This document shows positions 50,643 through 59,724 of a stretch of DNA of 64,000 nt, in pieces. Under the pieces are notes generated by a model. That model was not told the DNA's origin, did no database searches, and saw only the letters and a program-made list of their open reading frames with translations. The stretch is from contig NZ_JAIGNN010000001.1 of NCBI RefSeq assembly GCF_019711565.1, positions 62,001 through 126,000 of the forward strand, read 5' to 3'. Source of the DNA: Qipengyuania proteolytica. Lineage in GTDB: Bacteria; Pseudomonadota; Alphaproteobacteria; Sphingomonadales; Sphingomonadaceae. The translations under genes were made by a program, and so were the position numbers. Numbering within the stretch: position 1 is the stretch's first letter; the number at the start of each line of letters is the position of its first letter.

Positions 50643-52196
50643 CTAAACCAAATGTTGAACATCTACCTGTTCAAACGACAGCCTCCGCACGGCCTCGTCG
50701 AGCACATCGACCCGGTAGCCGCTGCCGTAGTTCTCATGGACTGCGCTACGAGATGATCCGGTAGTCCACCCTCCAAGGAGCAGAGCAATATCGTGCTCGA
50801 TACGCGCGGCGCGTAGCTCATCCCGAAAGTTGTGGCGGAATGAGTGGAACGAGGTGCGGGGGCGCTGCGCTCCGCAAGCGCGGAGGAACTGGGTGAACCA
50901 CTTGGAAAAGGCGACGGGGCGCGAGCCGGTTGAGCCCGTCTCTATGTCGTCGAATAGCTTCTTTCCCCCCGTATTCCGTTTCGCTTCGGCGAACCTTACA
51001 AACCCGCAATCAATGAGCCCCGGGTGGATAGGAATAAGCCTGTCGCTGGCGGTCGTCTTCAACTGCTTGTCGGTGCTTCCGACCAGAGAGCGCTGACTGA
51101 CGACGAGGCAGTCTACTCCGTCAATCACACGAATATCAGTGGTGTCGAGTTGGCAAATTTCGCCGAGTCGCATCCCCGTGAACAGTGCGATCAGTGGGAC
51201 CCAGAATCTAGCATTGCGAGGTCGGCAGTCTCCCACCTTGTTGTAGCCCCGCTCTCCATCGACACATCCACGGTAGAGTGGTGCATTGAAGATAGCATGA
51301 AGCTGGTCGGGCGCGAACGAAAAGCGTTTGTCGCGCTTACTAACCGGATCAGGCAGTCGAAGTCCACGCGCGGGATTGCGGGTGAGCATTTCCTCATTCA
51401 CAGCCCAGTTAAGAAAGCTGCTCATGTTCGAAATTAGGTTGTTGGCGTTGGCTGCGCTGATGACCTTGATGCCTTCTCGCCTTCTGGCGTGCTCCGCTGC
51501 CTCGCGGGGCGTCAGCTTCGGAAACAACTTCCCCGCGTTGGCTGGCAAAAAGCGGAGAACTTCTAGGAAGTCTCGGCAGTGAGCCCGAGAGATCGAGGCC
51601 AGCGGCAAATCTCCACCGATGACTGCGATGGCGAGCTTGCGGCTCGTTTCATACGCCTCCCGCGTGCTGGCGGTCCACGAGCGTGTCGGGTCATCGATGT
51701 AGCTGCGATACGCTTCCGCGAGCGTCAGTGGTGGAGCTTCTGCATTCGTCGATGAGCAGCGATCCAAATTGCTCGGAATAGGGGCTTGAAGCTGATCGAG
51801 ATCGTCGTTTGATGGTCGAAAAAGCGCCGCATCGACGGCCATACCAGCCATCGAACGAGCAAGTTCGATTTGGGATTCGATCTGTGCGACGACACGCGGC
51901 AATCGACGCAACGCCACGGAGAGACTGTCCGTCCGCAAGGAGCGCCAGATTTCGATGCGGTTGAGTAGTCGTTGAGCGTCAACCGGCAAGGTGTGCCGAT
52001 AGTAGAGCTTTCGCCCTCGTTGGAACACGCCTTTAGGCAAATCCCGTAGCAAGTTTCCGTAGCAGCTTCGGGCATCAGGAATGACGCTTTTCCGGGATTT
52101 TCGGCCTGATGATGAGCCTTTTTCCCGTAGCAGTTTCCCGTAGCTAACGCACTCTGGGGACCGTTTTTCGGACGATCCCCGAGATATTTCAAGCAT
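50643..52196 (-). CDS. int: Tyrosine-recombinase integrase adjacent to tRNA-Leu
   Basis: Up to 517 aa from ATG 52196, which lies inside the right inverted repeat; a start nearer the conserved LPKGVFQRGRKLYYRHTLPV (DUF6538-type N-terminus, 52,040 region) is also possible. The catalytic domain has Arg in LFTGMRLGEICQLDTTDIRV, His-x-x-Arg in TSFHSFRHNFRDELRAARIE, and the nucleophile Tyr in VHENYGSGYRVDVL; the usual LGH reads LGG. The protein integrates an element at the tRNA-Leu 3' end. The 5' part of the frame, encoded by the repeat, also exists as a headless copy at 49896. Confidence 0.92.
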   Translation of the reverse strand: MLEISRGSSEKRSPECVSYGKLLREKGSSSGRKSRKSVIPDARSCYGNLLRDLPKGVFQRGRKLYYRHTLPVDAQRLLNRIEIWRSLRTDSLSVALRRLPRVVAQIESQIELARSMAGMAVDAALFRPSNDDLDQLQAPIPSNLDRCSSTNAEAPPLTLAEAYRSYIDDPTRSWTASTREAYETSRKLAIAVIGGDLPLASISRAHCRDFLEVLRFLPANAGKLFPKLTPREAAEHARRREGIKVISAANANNLISNMSSFLNWAVNEEMLTRNPARGLRLPDPVSKRDKRFSFAPDQLHAIFNAPLYRGCVDGERGYNKVGDCRPRNARFWVPLIALFTGMRLGEICQLDTTDIRVIDGVDCLVVSQRSLVGSTDKQLKTTASDRLIPIHPGLIDCGFVRFAEAKRNTGGKKLFDDIETGSTGSRPVAFSKWFTQFLRACGAQRPRTSFHSFRHNFRDELRAARIEHDIALLLGGWTTGSSRSAVHENYGSGYRVDVLDEAVRRLSFEQVDVQHLV

Positions 52197-52224
52197 TTGA
52201 GAAGTGCTGGTGCCCAGAAGAGGA
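52084..52224 (-). repeat. Right copy of the 141-bp inverted repeat
   Basis: Reverse complement of 49896-50036, with no differences. It covers 17 bp of the tRNA-Leu 3' end (52208-52224, with CCA), the spacer, and the first codons of the long integrase frame. The divergence points are abrupt at both ends. Confidence 0.97.
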
Positions 52225-52294
52225 CTCGAACCTCCACGCCCTTGCGAGCGCCGCCACCTGAAGACGGTGCGTCTACCAATTCCGCCATCTGGGC
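52208..52294 (-). tRNA. tRNA-Leu, anticodon CAG
   Basis: Reading the minus strand, GCCCAGATGGCGGAATTGGT begins the acceptor stem and D-arm, the anticodon loop is TTCAGGT (anticodon CAG), there is a long variable arm as in class II tRNAs, and the T-loop GTTCGAGTCC leads to TCTGGGCACCA with an encoded CCA. Acceptor strands GCCCAGA and TCTGGGC pair fully. It marks the chromosome/island boundary, with the integrase immediately downstream. Confidence 0.96.
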
Positions 52295-52478
52295 ACACAA
52301 TGCTGGTCCGGTCATCCGATGCCGGGCCGCGGGTAGGAGCGCGCCAGTAGCGAAGGGGGGCGATTCTTGTCAACTGCAATCGCGTCGGACGCGCGCACGC
52401 CGGAACGCTTGCGGCAGCGCGCGGGTTGGGGCTAGGGGCGCAGCGACGATTCCACAGGCGGAAAGACAGGCGATTTCG

Positions 52479-53429
52479 ATGGCAAAAGGCAGTGCGTTGA
52501 ACGGCAAGCTCGTGGTGCTGATGGGCGGCAGCGGCTTTATCGGCAACTATGTCGCGCAGGCTCTGCTGGAACGTGGCGCGCGCGTGCGCATCGCCAGCCG
52601 CAATCCCGAACGCGCCTTCAAGCTCAAGCCGCTGGCCAATCTCGGCCAGATCCAGTTCGCCCGCTGCGATGCGACGGATCGGCAGAGCGTCGAGCTATGC
52701 CTGACCGGTGCCGATGCGGTGGTCAATCTCGTCGGCAGCTTCGAAGGCGACCTCTATCGCCTGATGGGCGAGGCCCCGGGCTGGATGGCGGAGGCCGCCA
52801 GGGCGGAAGGGGCGTCGGCCTTCGTCCATGTCAGTGCGATCGCGGCCGAGCCCGACGAGGAGACCGAGATCGCCTACGCCGGCGCCAAGAAGATGGGCGA
52901 GGAGCGCGTGCTCGCCGCTTTCCCCGAGGCGACGATCCTGCGCCCCTCGATCCTGTTCGGCAAGGACGACAACTTCCTCAACATGTTCGGCGGGCTGGTC
53001 GCGCGCCTGCCGGTGCTCCCGGTGTTCGGTCCCGATGCCCAGCTGCAGCTCGTCTATGTCGACGATGTGGCGGAGGCCTGTGCGCGGGCGCTCGAAAACC
53101 CGGACGCGTTCGGGGGCATGATCTTCGAGCTCGGCGGGCCGGAAAGGCTCACCATGATGGAGGTCAACCGGCGGATCGCCGAGGCGCAAGGTCGCAAGCG
53201 GACCTTCCTGCCCGTGCCCGACCCGATCTCCGGCGCGTTCGCCGCGCTACCGGGAACGCCGATGTCGCGCGACCAGTGGCTGCTGCTGGCACAGGGCAAT
53301 GTCGTATCGGGCGAATTACCCGGCTTCGACAAGCTCGGCATGCAGCCCAAGCCGCTCGGCCTGTTCCTCGACAGGTGGATGGTGCGCTACCGCCGCCACG
53401 GCCGCTTCACGGACAAGCTGACTGCCTGA
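52479..53429 (+). CDS. NAD(P)-binding oxidoreductase, complex I NDUFA9-like
   Basis: 316 aa from ATG 52479; the frame is open earlier but only over the tRNA region. Rossmann motif LVVLMGGSGFIGNYVAQALL, then AFVHVSAIAAEPDEETEIAY and the family's FPEATILRPSILFGKDDNFL. This atypical short-chain dehydrogenase subfamily (NDUFA9-like) often assists respiratory complex I or acts in sugar-nucleotide chemistry. It is the first core-type gene right of the tRNA and converges on the serine hydrolase gene with 3 bp between stops. Confidence 0.9.
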   Translation: MAKGSALNGKLVVLMGGSGFIGNYVAQALLERGARVRIASRNPERAFKLKPLANLGQIQFARCDATDRQSVELCLTGADAVVNLVGSFEGDLYRLMGEAPGWMAEAARAEGASAFVHVSAIAAEPDEETEIAYAGAKKMGEERVLAAFPEATILRPSILFGKDDNFLNMFGGLVARLPVLPVFGPDAQLQLVYVDDVAEACARALENPDAFGGMIFELGGPERLTMMEVNRRIAEAQGRKRTFLPVPDPISGAFAALPGTPMSRDQWLLLAQGNVVSGELPGFDKLGMQPKPLGLFLDRWMVRYRRHGRFTDKLTA

Positions 53430-53432
53430 GGT

Positions 53433-54692
53433 TCAGCGCCCGGCGTAGTCCGCGCCGTAGACTGCCGAGCGGATATCGCGGTGGAGCGTGCCGTCGAAGT
53501 CGATCTTCTGCGTCGCGAAGATGACGACCATATCCTGCAGCGGATCGACCCAGAACAGCATCGAGGGATAGCCGTCCCAGTAGAATTCGCCAACGCTGCC
53601 GCGGAACTCCTCCGGCGTCAGCGGCGGACCGGTGCGGACGAAAAAGTCGAAGCCGAAGCCGCCATTGCCCTTGCCGACCAACCATGAGCGGTCTTCCGGT
53701 CCGATCCGCGGATCGAGCTGGTCGGTCGCCATCAGCCGGAGGGTGGCGGGCTTCAGGACCTGCACATCGCCGAGGCTTCCCTCACCCAGCAGCATGCGCG
53801 CGAATTTCAGGTAATCGTCGACCGTGGTGACGATGCCCGATCCGCCCATTGTCATCGGCTTGCCTGCGAAATTCGCCTCGAGCCACTGGTCGCGCGACAC
53901 GGGCGCCAGGGTGCCGTCATCGCTCGCAACATAGATTCGTGCAAGGCGGTCGAGGTCCTCTGCGCTGCGCTTCCAGCCGCTGTCCGCCATGCCCAGCGGA
54001 GCGAAGATATGTGCCTGCACATAGTCGGCAAACGCCTCGCCCGAGAGCACTTCGACCAGCCGCGCCTGCACGTCGACGCCGGCGGAATAGTTCCAGTGCG
54101 TGCCGGGCTCGTAGAGCAGCGGCACCTGCGCCATCGCCTGCGAGAACTCTGCCAGCGTCTTGTCCGAAGACAGCGGTTGCAACTCCTCCCACACGCGATC
54201 GGCCGCGTTCTGCGGATTGCCGCCCGCGCCATAGGTGAAGCCGGCGGTATGGCGCAGCACGTCGCGGACCGTGACCTTGCGCTTTGGCGCCTGCGTGATC
54301 GGCGTGCCGTCGGGCTTTTCGCCCACGGCCACCTGCAGGTTGGCGTATTCCGGCAGATGCCATTCGAGCGGATCGTCGAGCCCGAACTTGCCCTGCTCCC
54401 ACAGTTGCATCAGCGCGACGCCGGTGACGGGCTTGGTCATCGAGAAGACCTGCACCAGGGTGTCGCGTGTGAAAGGTCGCGCTGCTTCGCGATCGGCCTC
54501 TCCCGCAGTTTCGAAGCACAGTTCTGCACCATCTTTCCACACCAGCGTCGAAGCGCCGACGGTGCGCCCTTCGGCGACCATGCTTTCGATCATGGCGTCG
54601 ATCGCGGCGCAATCGGGTGTGAGATTGCTGGCCTCCTGCGCGGCCGCCGGTCCTGCCAGCGCCAACGCCGTCGTCGCGAACAGCGCTCTCAC
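53433..54692 (-). CDS. Serine hydrolase, beta-lactamase class C family
   Basis: 419 aa. Signal peptide MRALFATTALALAGPAAAQ. The SxxK motif is VQVFSMTKPVTGVALMQL (Ser near residue 97). The Tyr motif is HWNYSAGVDVQARLVEVLSG and the domain continues with IFAPLGMADSGW. Members include esterases and D-amino-peptidases as well as beta-lactamases, so resistance should not be assumed. It overlaps the end of the dienelactone hydrolase gene by 4 bp and is probably co-transcribed. Confidence 0.9.
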   Translation of the reverse strand: MRALFATTALALAGPAAAQEASNLTPDCAAIDAMIESMVAEGRTVGASTLVWKDGAELCFETAGEADREAARPFTRDTLVQVFSMTKPVTGVALMQLWEQGKFGLDDPLEWHLPEYANLQVAVGEKPDGTPITQAPKRKVTVRDVLRHTAGFTYGAGGNPQNAADRVWEELQPLSSDKTLAEFSQAMAQVPLLYEPGTHWNYSAGVDVQARLVEVLSGEAFADYVQAHIFAPLGMADSGWKRSAEDLDRLARIYVASDDGTLAPVSRDQWLEANFAGKPMTMGGSGIVTTVDDYLKFARMLLGEGSLGDVQVLKPATLRLMATDQLDPRIGPEDRSWLVGKGNGGFGFDFFVRTGPPLTPEEFRGSVGEFYWDGYPSMLFWVDPLQDMVVIFATQKIDFDGTLHRDIRSAVYGADYAGR

Positions 54693-55555
54693 AGGGCTTG
54701 GCTATAGAGCGCGAGCAGGCGCGACCACGCGCGCTCGGCCTGCATCTCGTCGTAAGAAGGCGAGTCCGGGACGCACCAGCCGTGATCGGCCGGATAGACT
54801 TCGATCTCCGCCGTGGTACCGACGGCGACCGCAGCCTCGCGCAGCGCGGTCTTGTCGCCCGGAGCCTTGGCGTCGTCGTTCTGCGCGATGGCTGCGATGT
54901 AATGGGCGTCGGCGCGCAAATTGCGGTGGGGGCTGTCCGGCCCATCGGTCACCAGCCCGCCACCGTGGAAGCTGCCGCCGGCATGGATATGCGTGTCGGC
55001 ATTCGGCGCCAGAAGGGCGAAGCTGCCGGTCATGCAATAGCCCTGCGCCCCGATGCCACGCTCCTTGTCGACCTCCGCCTGCGCCATCAGCCATACCGCA
55101 CAGGCACGCGCATCGGTCTGCTTGGTCGCGGTGGTGAATTTCGAGCGCCACGGGGTCACCTTGTCCCAGCCGCCATTGCCCGCAAAATCGGCGAAATCGG
55201 CGAACTGCTGGCCCGCGACATCACGGTAATAGGGATTCGCGAGCAGGACGGCGTAGCCCGCCTCTGCGAGACGTTCGGCCATCTGGCGTTTGGCCGGGCG
55301 GATCCCGGCGATGTCCGGCCACAAGATCACGCCCGGATGGGTCCCGCCGGCGGCAGAATAGAATTCCCCGTCCATCGTACCGTCGGGGGTGGCAAAGCTG
55401 ACCTTCCGCATGGTGACACCGCGCGGCTCGGTATCCGCCGGGGTGTTTTCGACCGGCGCGCAGGCCACGGCCGCACCGGCGAGGGCCCCTGCTCCGAACC
55501 CGCGTCGGGTGATCGTTGCCCGGGCCCAGCGTTGAAGGTCGTCGCGTTCGCACAT
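54689..55555 (-). CDS. Dienelactone hydrolase family protein with Tat signal
   Basis: 288 aa from ATG 55555. The N-terminus has a twin-arginine signal (ITRRGFGAGALAGAAVACAP). The dienelactone hydrolase fold has GVILWPDIAGIRPAKRQMAE, the Cys nucleophile in GAQGYCMTGSFALLAPNADT, an Asp region (DDAKAPGDKTAL) and the His in YPADHGWCVPDSPSYDEMQA. It cleaves lactones or esters in the periplasm, if the Tat prediction holds. The divergent neighbour is the PQQ dehydrogenase gene, 125 bp away. Confidence 0.9.
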   Translation of the reverse strand: MCERDDLQRWARATITRRGFGAGALAGAAVACAPVENTPADTEPRGVTMRKVSFATPDGTMDGEFYSAAGGTHPGVILWPDIAGIRPAKRQMAERLAEAGYAVLLANPYYRDVAGQQFADFADFAGNGGWDKVTPWRSKFTTATKQTDARACAVWLMAQAEVDKERGIGAQGYCMTGSFALLAPNADTHIHAGGSFHGGGLVTDGPDSPHRNLRADAHYIAAIAQNDDAKAPGDKTALREAAVAVGTTAEIEVYPADHGWCVPDSPSYDEMQAERAWSRLLALYSQAL

Positions 55556-55680
55556 GCTTTCAGTCTCCTCTGCCCCGCCCGCCCTGCAACCTAGTCGCGA
55601 ATGGGCGATGGACAAGCCCGCAATGGCGCGGCAGGATAGGTTGCATAGAGCGACCGAACGTCGCCATTGGGGAGAGGGTG

Positions 55681-57804
55681 ATGCGACATTTCGCGATCGC
55701 GGCGCTGGCCGCACTTTCGCTATCCGCGTGCAACATGGGCAGCAGCGAACCGACACTGGCCACCGATGGCGTGACCGATGCAATGCTGGCCGCGGGCAAT
55801 GGCGAGGAATGGCTCACCTACGGGGGCGATTACGACGAGCGTCGCTTCTCACCGCTGACCCAGATCAACGTCGAGAACGTCGGCGAACTCGGCCTCGCCT
55901 GGTCGGCCGATCTCGACACGGCGCGCGGGCAGGAAGCGACCCCGCTGATGCACGACGGCGTCCTCTACATCACCACGGCGTGGAGCAAGGTGAAGGCCTA
56001 TGACGCGAAGACCGGGGCGCTAAAGTGGGAATACGATCCCGAAGTGCCGCGCTCAAAGCTGGTCGAGGTGTGCTGCGACGCGGTGAACCGCGGCATCGCG
56101 CTCTATGGCGACAAGGCCTATGTCGCGACGCTCGACGGCAGGCTCGTCGCGCTGGACCAGAAAACCGGCGCGGTGGTGTGGGACAAGCTTACCATTCCCG
56201 AAGGCTCGAAGATGGCGATTACCGGCGCGCCGCGCATCGTCAAAGGTCGCGTGCTGATCGGATCTGCGGGTGCCGAGTATTTCACCCGCGGCTATCTTGC
56301 CGCCTTCGACGCACAGACCGGCAACGAATTGTGGCGCTTCCACACCGTGCCCGGGAACCCGGCAGACGGCTTCGAAAACGACGCGATGGAGCAAGCCGCC
56401 AAGACCTGGAGCGGCGAATGGTGGAAGCTTGGCGGCGGCGGCACAGTATGGGATTCGATTACCTACGATCCCAGGACCGACCTCGTTTATTTCGGCACCG
56501 CCAATGCCGAGCCGTGGAACCCGGCCTATCGCAACACCGACGGTGCGGGCGACAGCCTCTACACCGCCTCGATCGTCGCGGTGAGGCCTGACACGGGCGA
56601 ATACGTCTGGCACTTCCAGGAAACGCCCGAGGATCGCTGGGACTTCGATTCCAACCAGCAGATCACCGTGACCGACCTGACCATCGACGGCGAGACGCGC
56701 CACGTGGTGATGCATGCGCCGAAGAACGGCTTCTTCTACGTGCTCGACGCGGCAACGGGCGAGTTCATATCGGGCAAGCCCTTCGTCGACGGGATAAACT
56801 GGGCCAGCGGCCTCGACCCCGTCACCGGCAAACCGAACGTCAATCCGGAAGCGAAATACGAACTCACCGGCCAGCCTTTCGTGGGCGTGCCGGGTGCGGT
56901 GGGCGCGCATAGCTGGTCGCCGATGAGCTACAGCCCCGACACGGGCCTCGTCTACATCCCGACCAACAACACGCCGCAATACTACGCCCACGATCCGGAC
57001 TGGGAGCCGGGCGAAACGGGCTTCCAGCTGGGCATCGACGTCAGCGGCGGGGCGATTCCTGCCGACCAGGCGATCCGCGACGCGACCAAGGCTGCGCTCA
57101 ATGGCGCGCTGGTCGCCTTCGATCCGGTCGCGGGCGAGGTGCGTTGGAAGGTTCCCCAGAGCAGCCCGACCAATGGCGGGACACTGGCAACGGCCGGCAA
57201 TCTCGTCTTCCAGGGCACATCGACCGGTCAGTTCAAGGCCTTTACCGCCGATACTGGCCAGGAGCTGTGGTCCTTCGCCACGCAGACCGGCGTGCTCGCC
57301 GCGCCGATTACCTATGCCATCGATGGCGAACAGTATGTCGCAGTGCTGGTCGGCTGGGGCGGTGTGTGGGACGTATCTGCCGGTGCTCTCGGGGGTGGCA
57401 TCACGCCCAACGTCAGCCGGCTGTTGGTGTTCAAGCTGGGGGCGACCGGCGAATTGCCGCCGCTGAAGCCGACGCCGGCGCTGGTACTCGACCCGCCGGC
57501 GCCCGAGGGTGCGCCGGAGCAGGTGGCGCTGGGCGCGAAGCTCTATGCCAACAGCTGCAGCGTCTGCCACGGCGTGTCGGCGGTCGCAGGCAGCCTCAAC
57601 CCCGACCTGAGGCACTCGGCCTCGCTGGGCAAGAAGGACCTGTGGCAGCAGGTCGTCCACGACGGTCTGCTGGCCGAAAACGGCATGGTCGCCTGGAACA
57701 AGCAATTCAGCCGCGAGGAAATCGAAGCGATCCGGCTTTATGTCCTCAAGCGCGCCAATGAGGATGTGGCGCTGGAGGCCAAGGCCCGCGTGGCACGACG
57801 CTGA
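55681..57804 (+). CDS. PQQ-dependent alcohol dehydrogenase with fused cytochrome c
   Basis: 707 aa from ATG 55681 after a GGGGAGAGGGT site. N-terminus LAALSLSACNMGSS has a lipobox (Cys near residue 18), so it is probably a lipoprotein. The eight-bladed PQQ propeller has the vicinal disulfide in VEVCCDAVNRGIALYGDKAY, WSPMSYSPDTGLVYIPTNNT, and TPEDRWDFDSNQQITVTDL. A C-terminal cytochrome c domain carries CSVCHG near residue 625. It is a type II quinohemoprotein alcohol dehydrogenase feeding electrons to the respiratory chain. A small phosphatase gene follows 2 bp later. Confidence 0.94.
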   Translation: MRHFAIAALAALSLSACNMGSSEPTLATDGVTDAMLAAGNGEEWLTYGGDYDERRFSPLTQINVENVGELGLAWSADLDTARGQEATPLMHDGVLYITTAWSKVKAYDAKTGALKWEYDPEVPRSKLVEVCCDAVNRGIALYGDKAYVATLDGRLVALDQKTGAVVWDKLTIPEGSKMAITGAPRIVKGRVLIGSAGAEYFTRGYLAAFDAQTGNELWRFHTVPGNPADGFENDAMEQAAKTWSGEWWKLGGGGTVWDSITYDPRTDLVYFGTANAEPWNPAYRNTDGAGDSLYTASIVAVRPDTGEYVWHFQETPEDRWDFDSNQQITVTDLTIDGETRHVVMHAPKNGFFYVLDAATGEFISGKPFVDGINWASGLDPVTGKPNVNPEAKYELTGQPFVGVPGAVGAHSWSPMSYSPDTGLVYIPTNNTPQYYAHDPDWEPGETGFQLGIDVSGGAIPADQAIRDATKAALNGALVAFDPVAGEVRWKVPQSSPTNGGTLATAGNLVFQGTSTGQFKAFTADTGQELWSFATQTGVLAAPITYAIDGEQYVAVLVGWGGVWDVSAGALGGGITPNVSRLLVFKLGATGELPPLKPTPALVLDPPAPEGAPEQVALGAKLYANSCSVCHGVSAVAGSLNPDLRHSASLGKKDLWQQVVHDGLLAENGMVAWNKQFSREEIEAIRLYVLKRANEDVALEAKARVARR

Positions 57805-57806
57805 CG

Positions 57807-58280
57807 GTGGCGGACCCGGAGGACATCCGCGGCTGGCAGCGGCTGTCCTCCTCGGTCACCACTTCGGGCAAGCTCGATCCGCATGACCCCGCCCGCCTCG
57901 CCGCGATCGGCGTACGCCATGTCATCAACCTGGCGCTGGACGACCACCCCGAAGCGCTGGCTGATGAGGAGGCGCTGCTGGCGGCTGAGGGGATTGGCTA
58001 TACCCATATCCCCATCCCCTTCGACCGGCCCGAAGCGCATCATTACGACAGCTTCCGGCAAGCGCTGGACCAGGCAGACGGCCCGGTCCACGTCCACTGC
58101 ATCATGAACTATCGGGTGTCAGCGTTCTTCTACCTGCTCCACATCGCTCAGGGCATGGAAACAGGCGAAGCCCGCGCGCTGATGGGCCGCCAGTGGGACC
58201 CGCTGGGCGGCACAGACCAACGCTCCGCACCCTGGGCGGCACTGATCAACCAGCTCGCAGGCTCTCCCACGGTCCCGTGA
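57807..58280 (+). CDS. Tyrosine-phosphatase-like protein
   Basis: 157 aa, GTG start 2 bp after the PQQ dehydrogenase stop. The fold is of the cysteine phosphatase/DSP type: KLDPHDPARLAAIGVRHVIN, LALDDHPEALADEEALLAAE, YTHIPIPFDRP and the P-loop-like VHVHCIMNYRVSAFFYLLHI. The spacing HC-x4-R is one residue shorter than the classic HC-x5-R, as in a known sub-family. It may act on phosphoprotein or have lost activity. Its 3' end overlaps the convergent PhoX gene by 35 bp. Confidence 0.85.
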   Translation: MADPEDIRGWQRLSSSVTTSGKLDPHDPARLAAIGVRHVINLALDDHPEALADEEALLAAEGIGYTHIPIPFDRPEAHHYDSFRQALDQADGPVHVHCIMNYRVSAFFYLLHIAQGMETGEARALMGRQWDPLGGTDQRSAPWAALINQLAGSPTVP

Positions 58281-59643
58281 TGGCATAGGTGAAACCGGGC
58301 ACCTGCACATTGACGAACAGCGTTGACCCGTCGGGCGAGAAGCAGGCCCCGCAGAACTCGGACTTGCCCTCATGGGCGTTGCGGGCGAAATCGTAGACCG
58401 CCCCGTCGGGCGTGAGGCCGCGCAAGTAATTGTCACCGCGACCGTCTTCGCAGATGATGAGATCGCCCCACGGCGAAACCGCCAGATTGTCGCACAGGTC
58501 GAGCGTGTCCGCCCCGCCGCTTTCGTAGATCAGGGTCAGCATATCGCTCGCCCCGCCCTCGCCCGGCTCGAGCTGCCAGACCTGGCCGGTCATGTTCGCC
58601 CCGCCTTCGGTGCAGTTGAAGAAGTGTGCCTTCTTGCCATCGCCGCGGCTGCCGTAGGCGAGGCCTTCCCCGCGGCAGAACAGGGCCGCGCCTGCGCGCA
58701 TCCCGCGAAGGGCAAGATCAACATTGGGAGACTCGACATCGTCTAGGTCGATCCAGCGGACGGCCATGCGCTCCCCGACCGGGATCTTGCGCGCGCCAGC
58801 GAGGCTCCAGTCGGTCGCATAATTGCGCGTATCGGCCGTGTTCCACCCATCGATCGCCAGCGCCTGCAGCTTGCCGCCCTCGGCAAGTTGGCCGGGAACC
58901 GTCGGGATGAAGCGGTAGAACAGCCCGCTGCGGCTATCCTCGGTCATGTAGACGATGCCGCTTGCGGGATCGACCGAGCAGGCCTCGTGCGCAAAGCGTC
59001 CCATGGCCTTGAGCGGCACGGGATCGACAGGACCGGTGGCGCCGGCAGGCACTTCGTAGACATAGCCGTGCTCCCGCGCCGCACCGCTCTCGCCGACCTT
59101 GAGCGGTTCCTCCTCGCAAGTCAGCCAGCTGCCCCAGGGGGTCGCACCGCCCGCGCAATTGCCGACCGTGCCGATCAGCGAGAGGTTGTCGCGCACGACT
59201 TCGCCGCTCGCCACGTCGATCACCAGGTTCGACGTACCGCCGAAGAACGGGTTGGTCCCTTCGCGGGGGTCATAGATCCGCGAGGTATCGAGCTGTCCGA
59301 GCAGCACATCGCTTTCGCCGAACGGCTTGCCATCGGTGACGTTCGAGAAATTCTCGTGATTGCGCACGAGTACGATCCGCCCGGCCTCGGTCGGATGCGG
59401 AAAGCAGGCCATGCCATCTGGGCGGCCCGGGGTCATGAAGCCATCGCTCATCGGCTTGCCGGTCTTCGAGAGCATCCGGTAGGAAAAGCCTTCCGGCAGG
59501 TCGAGCAGGCCGGCAGGATCTGCCACCAGCGCCTTGCCGGAATTCGCACTATAGGCTCGCGTCAGGCTGCCGCTTGCCAAGGCAGTGAATGCGATGAATG
59601 CGGCGCCGCCCGATTTGAGGGCTGTGCGGCGGTCGATGCTCAT
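58246..59643 (-). CDS. PhoX-family (DUF839) phosphatase-like protein with Tat signal
   Basis: 465 aa from ATG 59643. A Tat-like signal SIDRRTALKSGGAAFIAFTA is followed by PhoX/DUF839 blocks: LPEGFSYRMLSKTGKPMSDG, PTEAGRIVLVRNHENFSNVT, NCAGGATPWGSWLTCEEEPL (the family signature near residue 170) and the late NLAVSPWGDLIICEDGRGDN. PhoX enzymes are calcium/iron phosphatases. Some members lack known activity, so the substrate is open. It overlaps the tail of the phosphatase-like gene on the other strand. Confidence 0.9.
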   Translation of the reverse strand: MSIDRRTALKSGGAAFIAFTALASGSLTRAYSANSGKALVADPAGLLDLPEGFSYRMLSKTGKPMSDGFMTPGRPDGMACFPHPTEAGRIVLVRNHENFSNVTDGKPFGESDVLLGQLDTSRIYDPREGTNPFFGGTSNLVIDVASGEVVRDNLSLIGTVGNCAGGATPWGSWLTCEEEPLKVGESGAAREHGYVYEVPAGATGPVDPVPLKAMGRFAHEACSVDPASGIVYMTEDSRSGLFYRFIPTVPGQLAEGGKLQALAIDGWNTADTRNYATDWSLAGARKIPVGERMAVRWIDLDDVESPNVDLALRGMRAGAALFCRGEGLAYGSRGDGKKAHFFNCTEGGANMTGQVWQLEPGEGGASDMLTLIYESGGADTLDLCDNLAVSPWGDLIICEDGRGDNYLRGLTPDGAVYDFARNAHEGKSEFCGACFSPDGSTLFVNVQVPGFTYAITGPWESLRAG

Positions 59644-59724
59644 ATGTCTTTCGGCTCCGGAATGATCCTGCACGCCAGAGCATGCCTTTGCGGCAGCCTT
59701 GTGACAAGCGCGCCGGGTGCGCGC

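Noticed and set aside
53433..54692. Calling the class C serine hydrolase an antibiotic-resistance beta-lactamase
   Set aside because: The SxxK and YSA motifs are shared with esterases and peptidases; context is core metabolism and nothing points to AmpC function.
56053..57705. 550-codon minus-strand frame opposite the PQQ dehydrogenase
   Set aside because: Shadow; the dehydrogenase has clear PQQ and heme motifs in the other strand.
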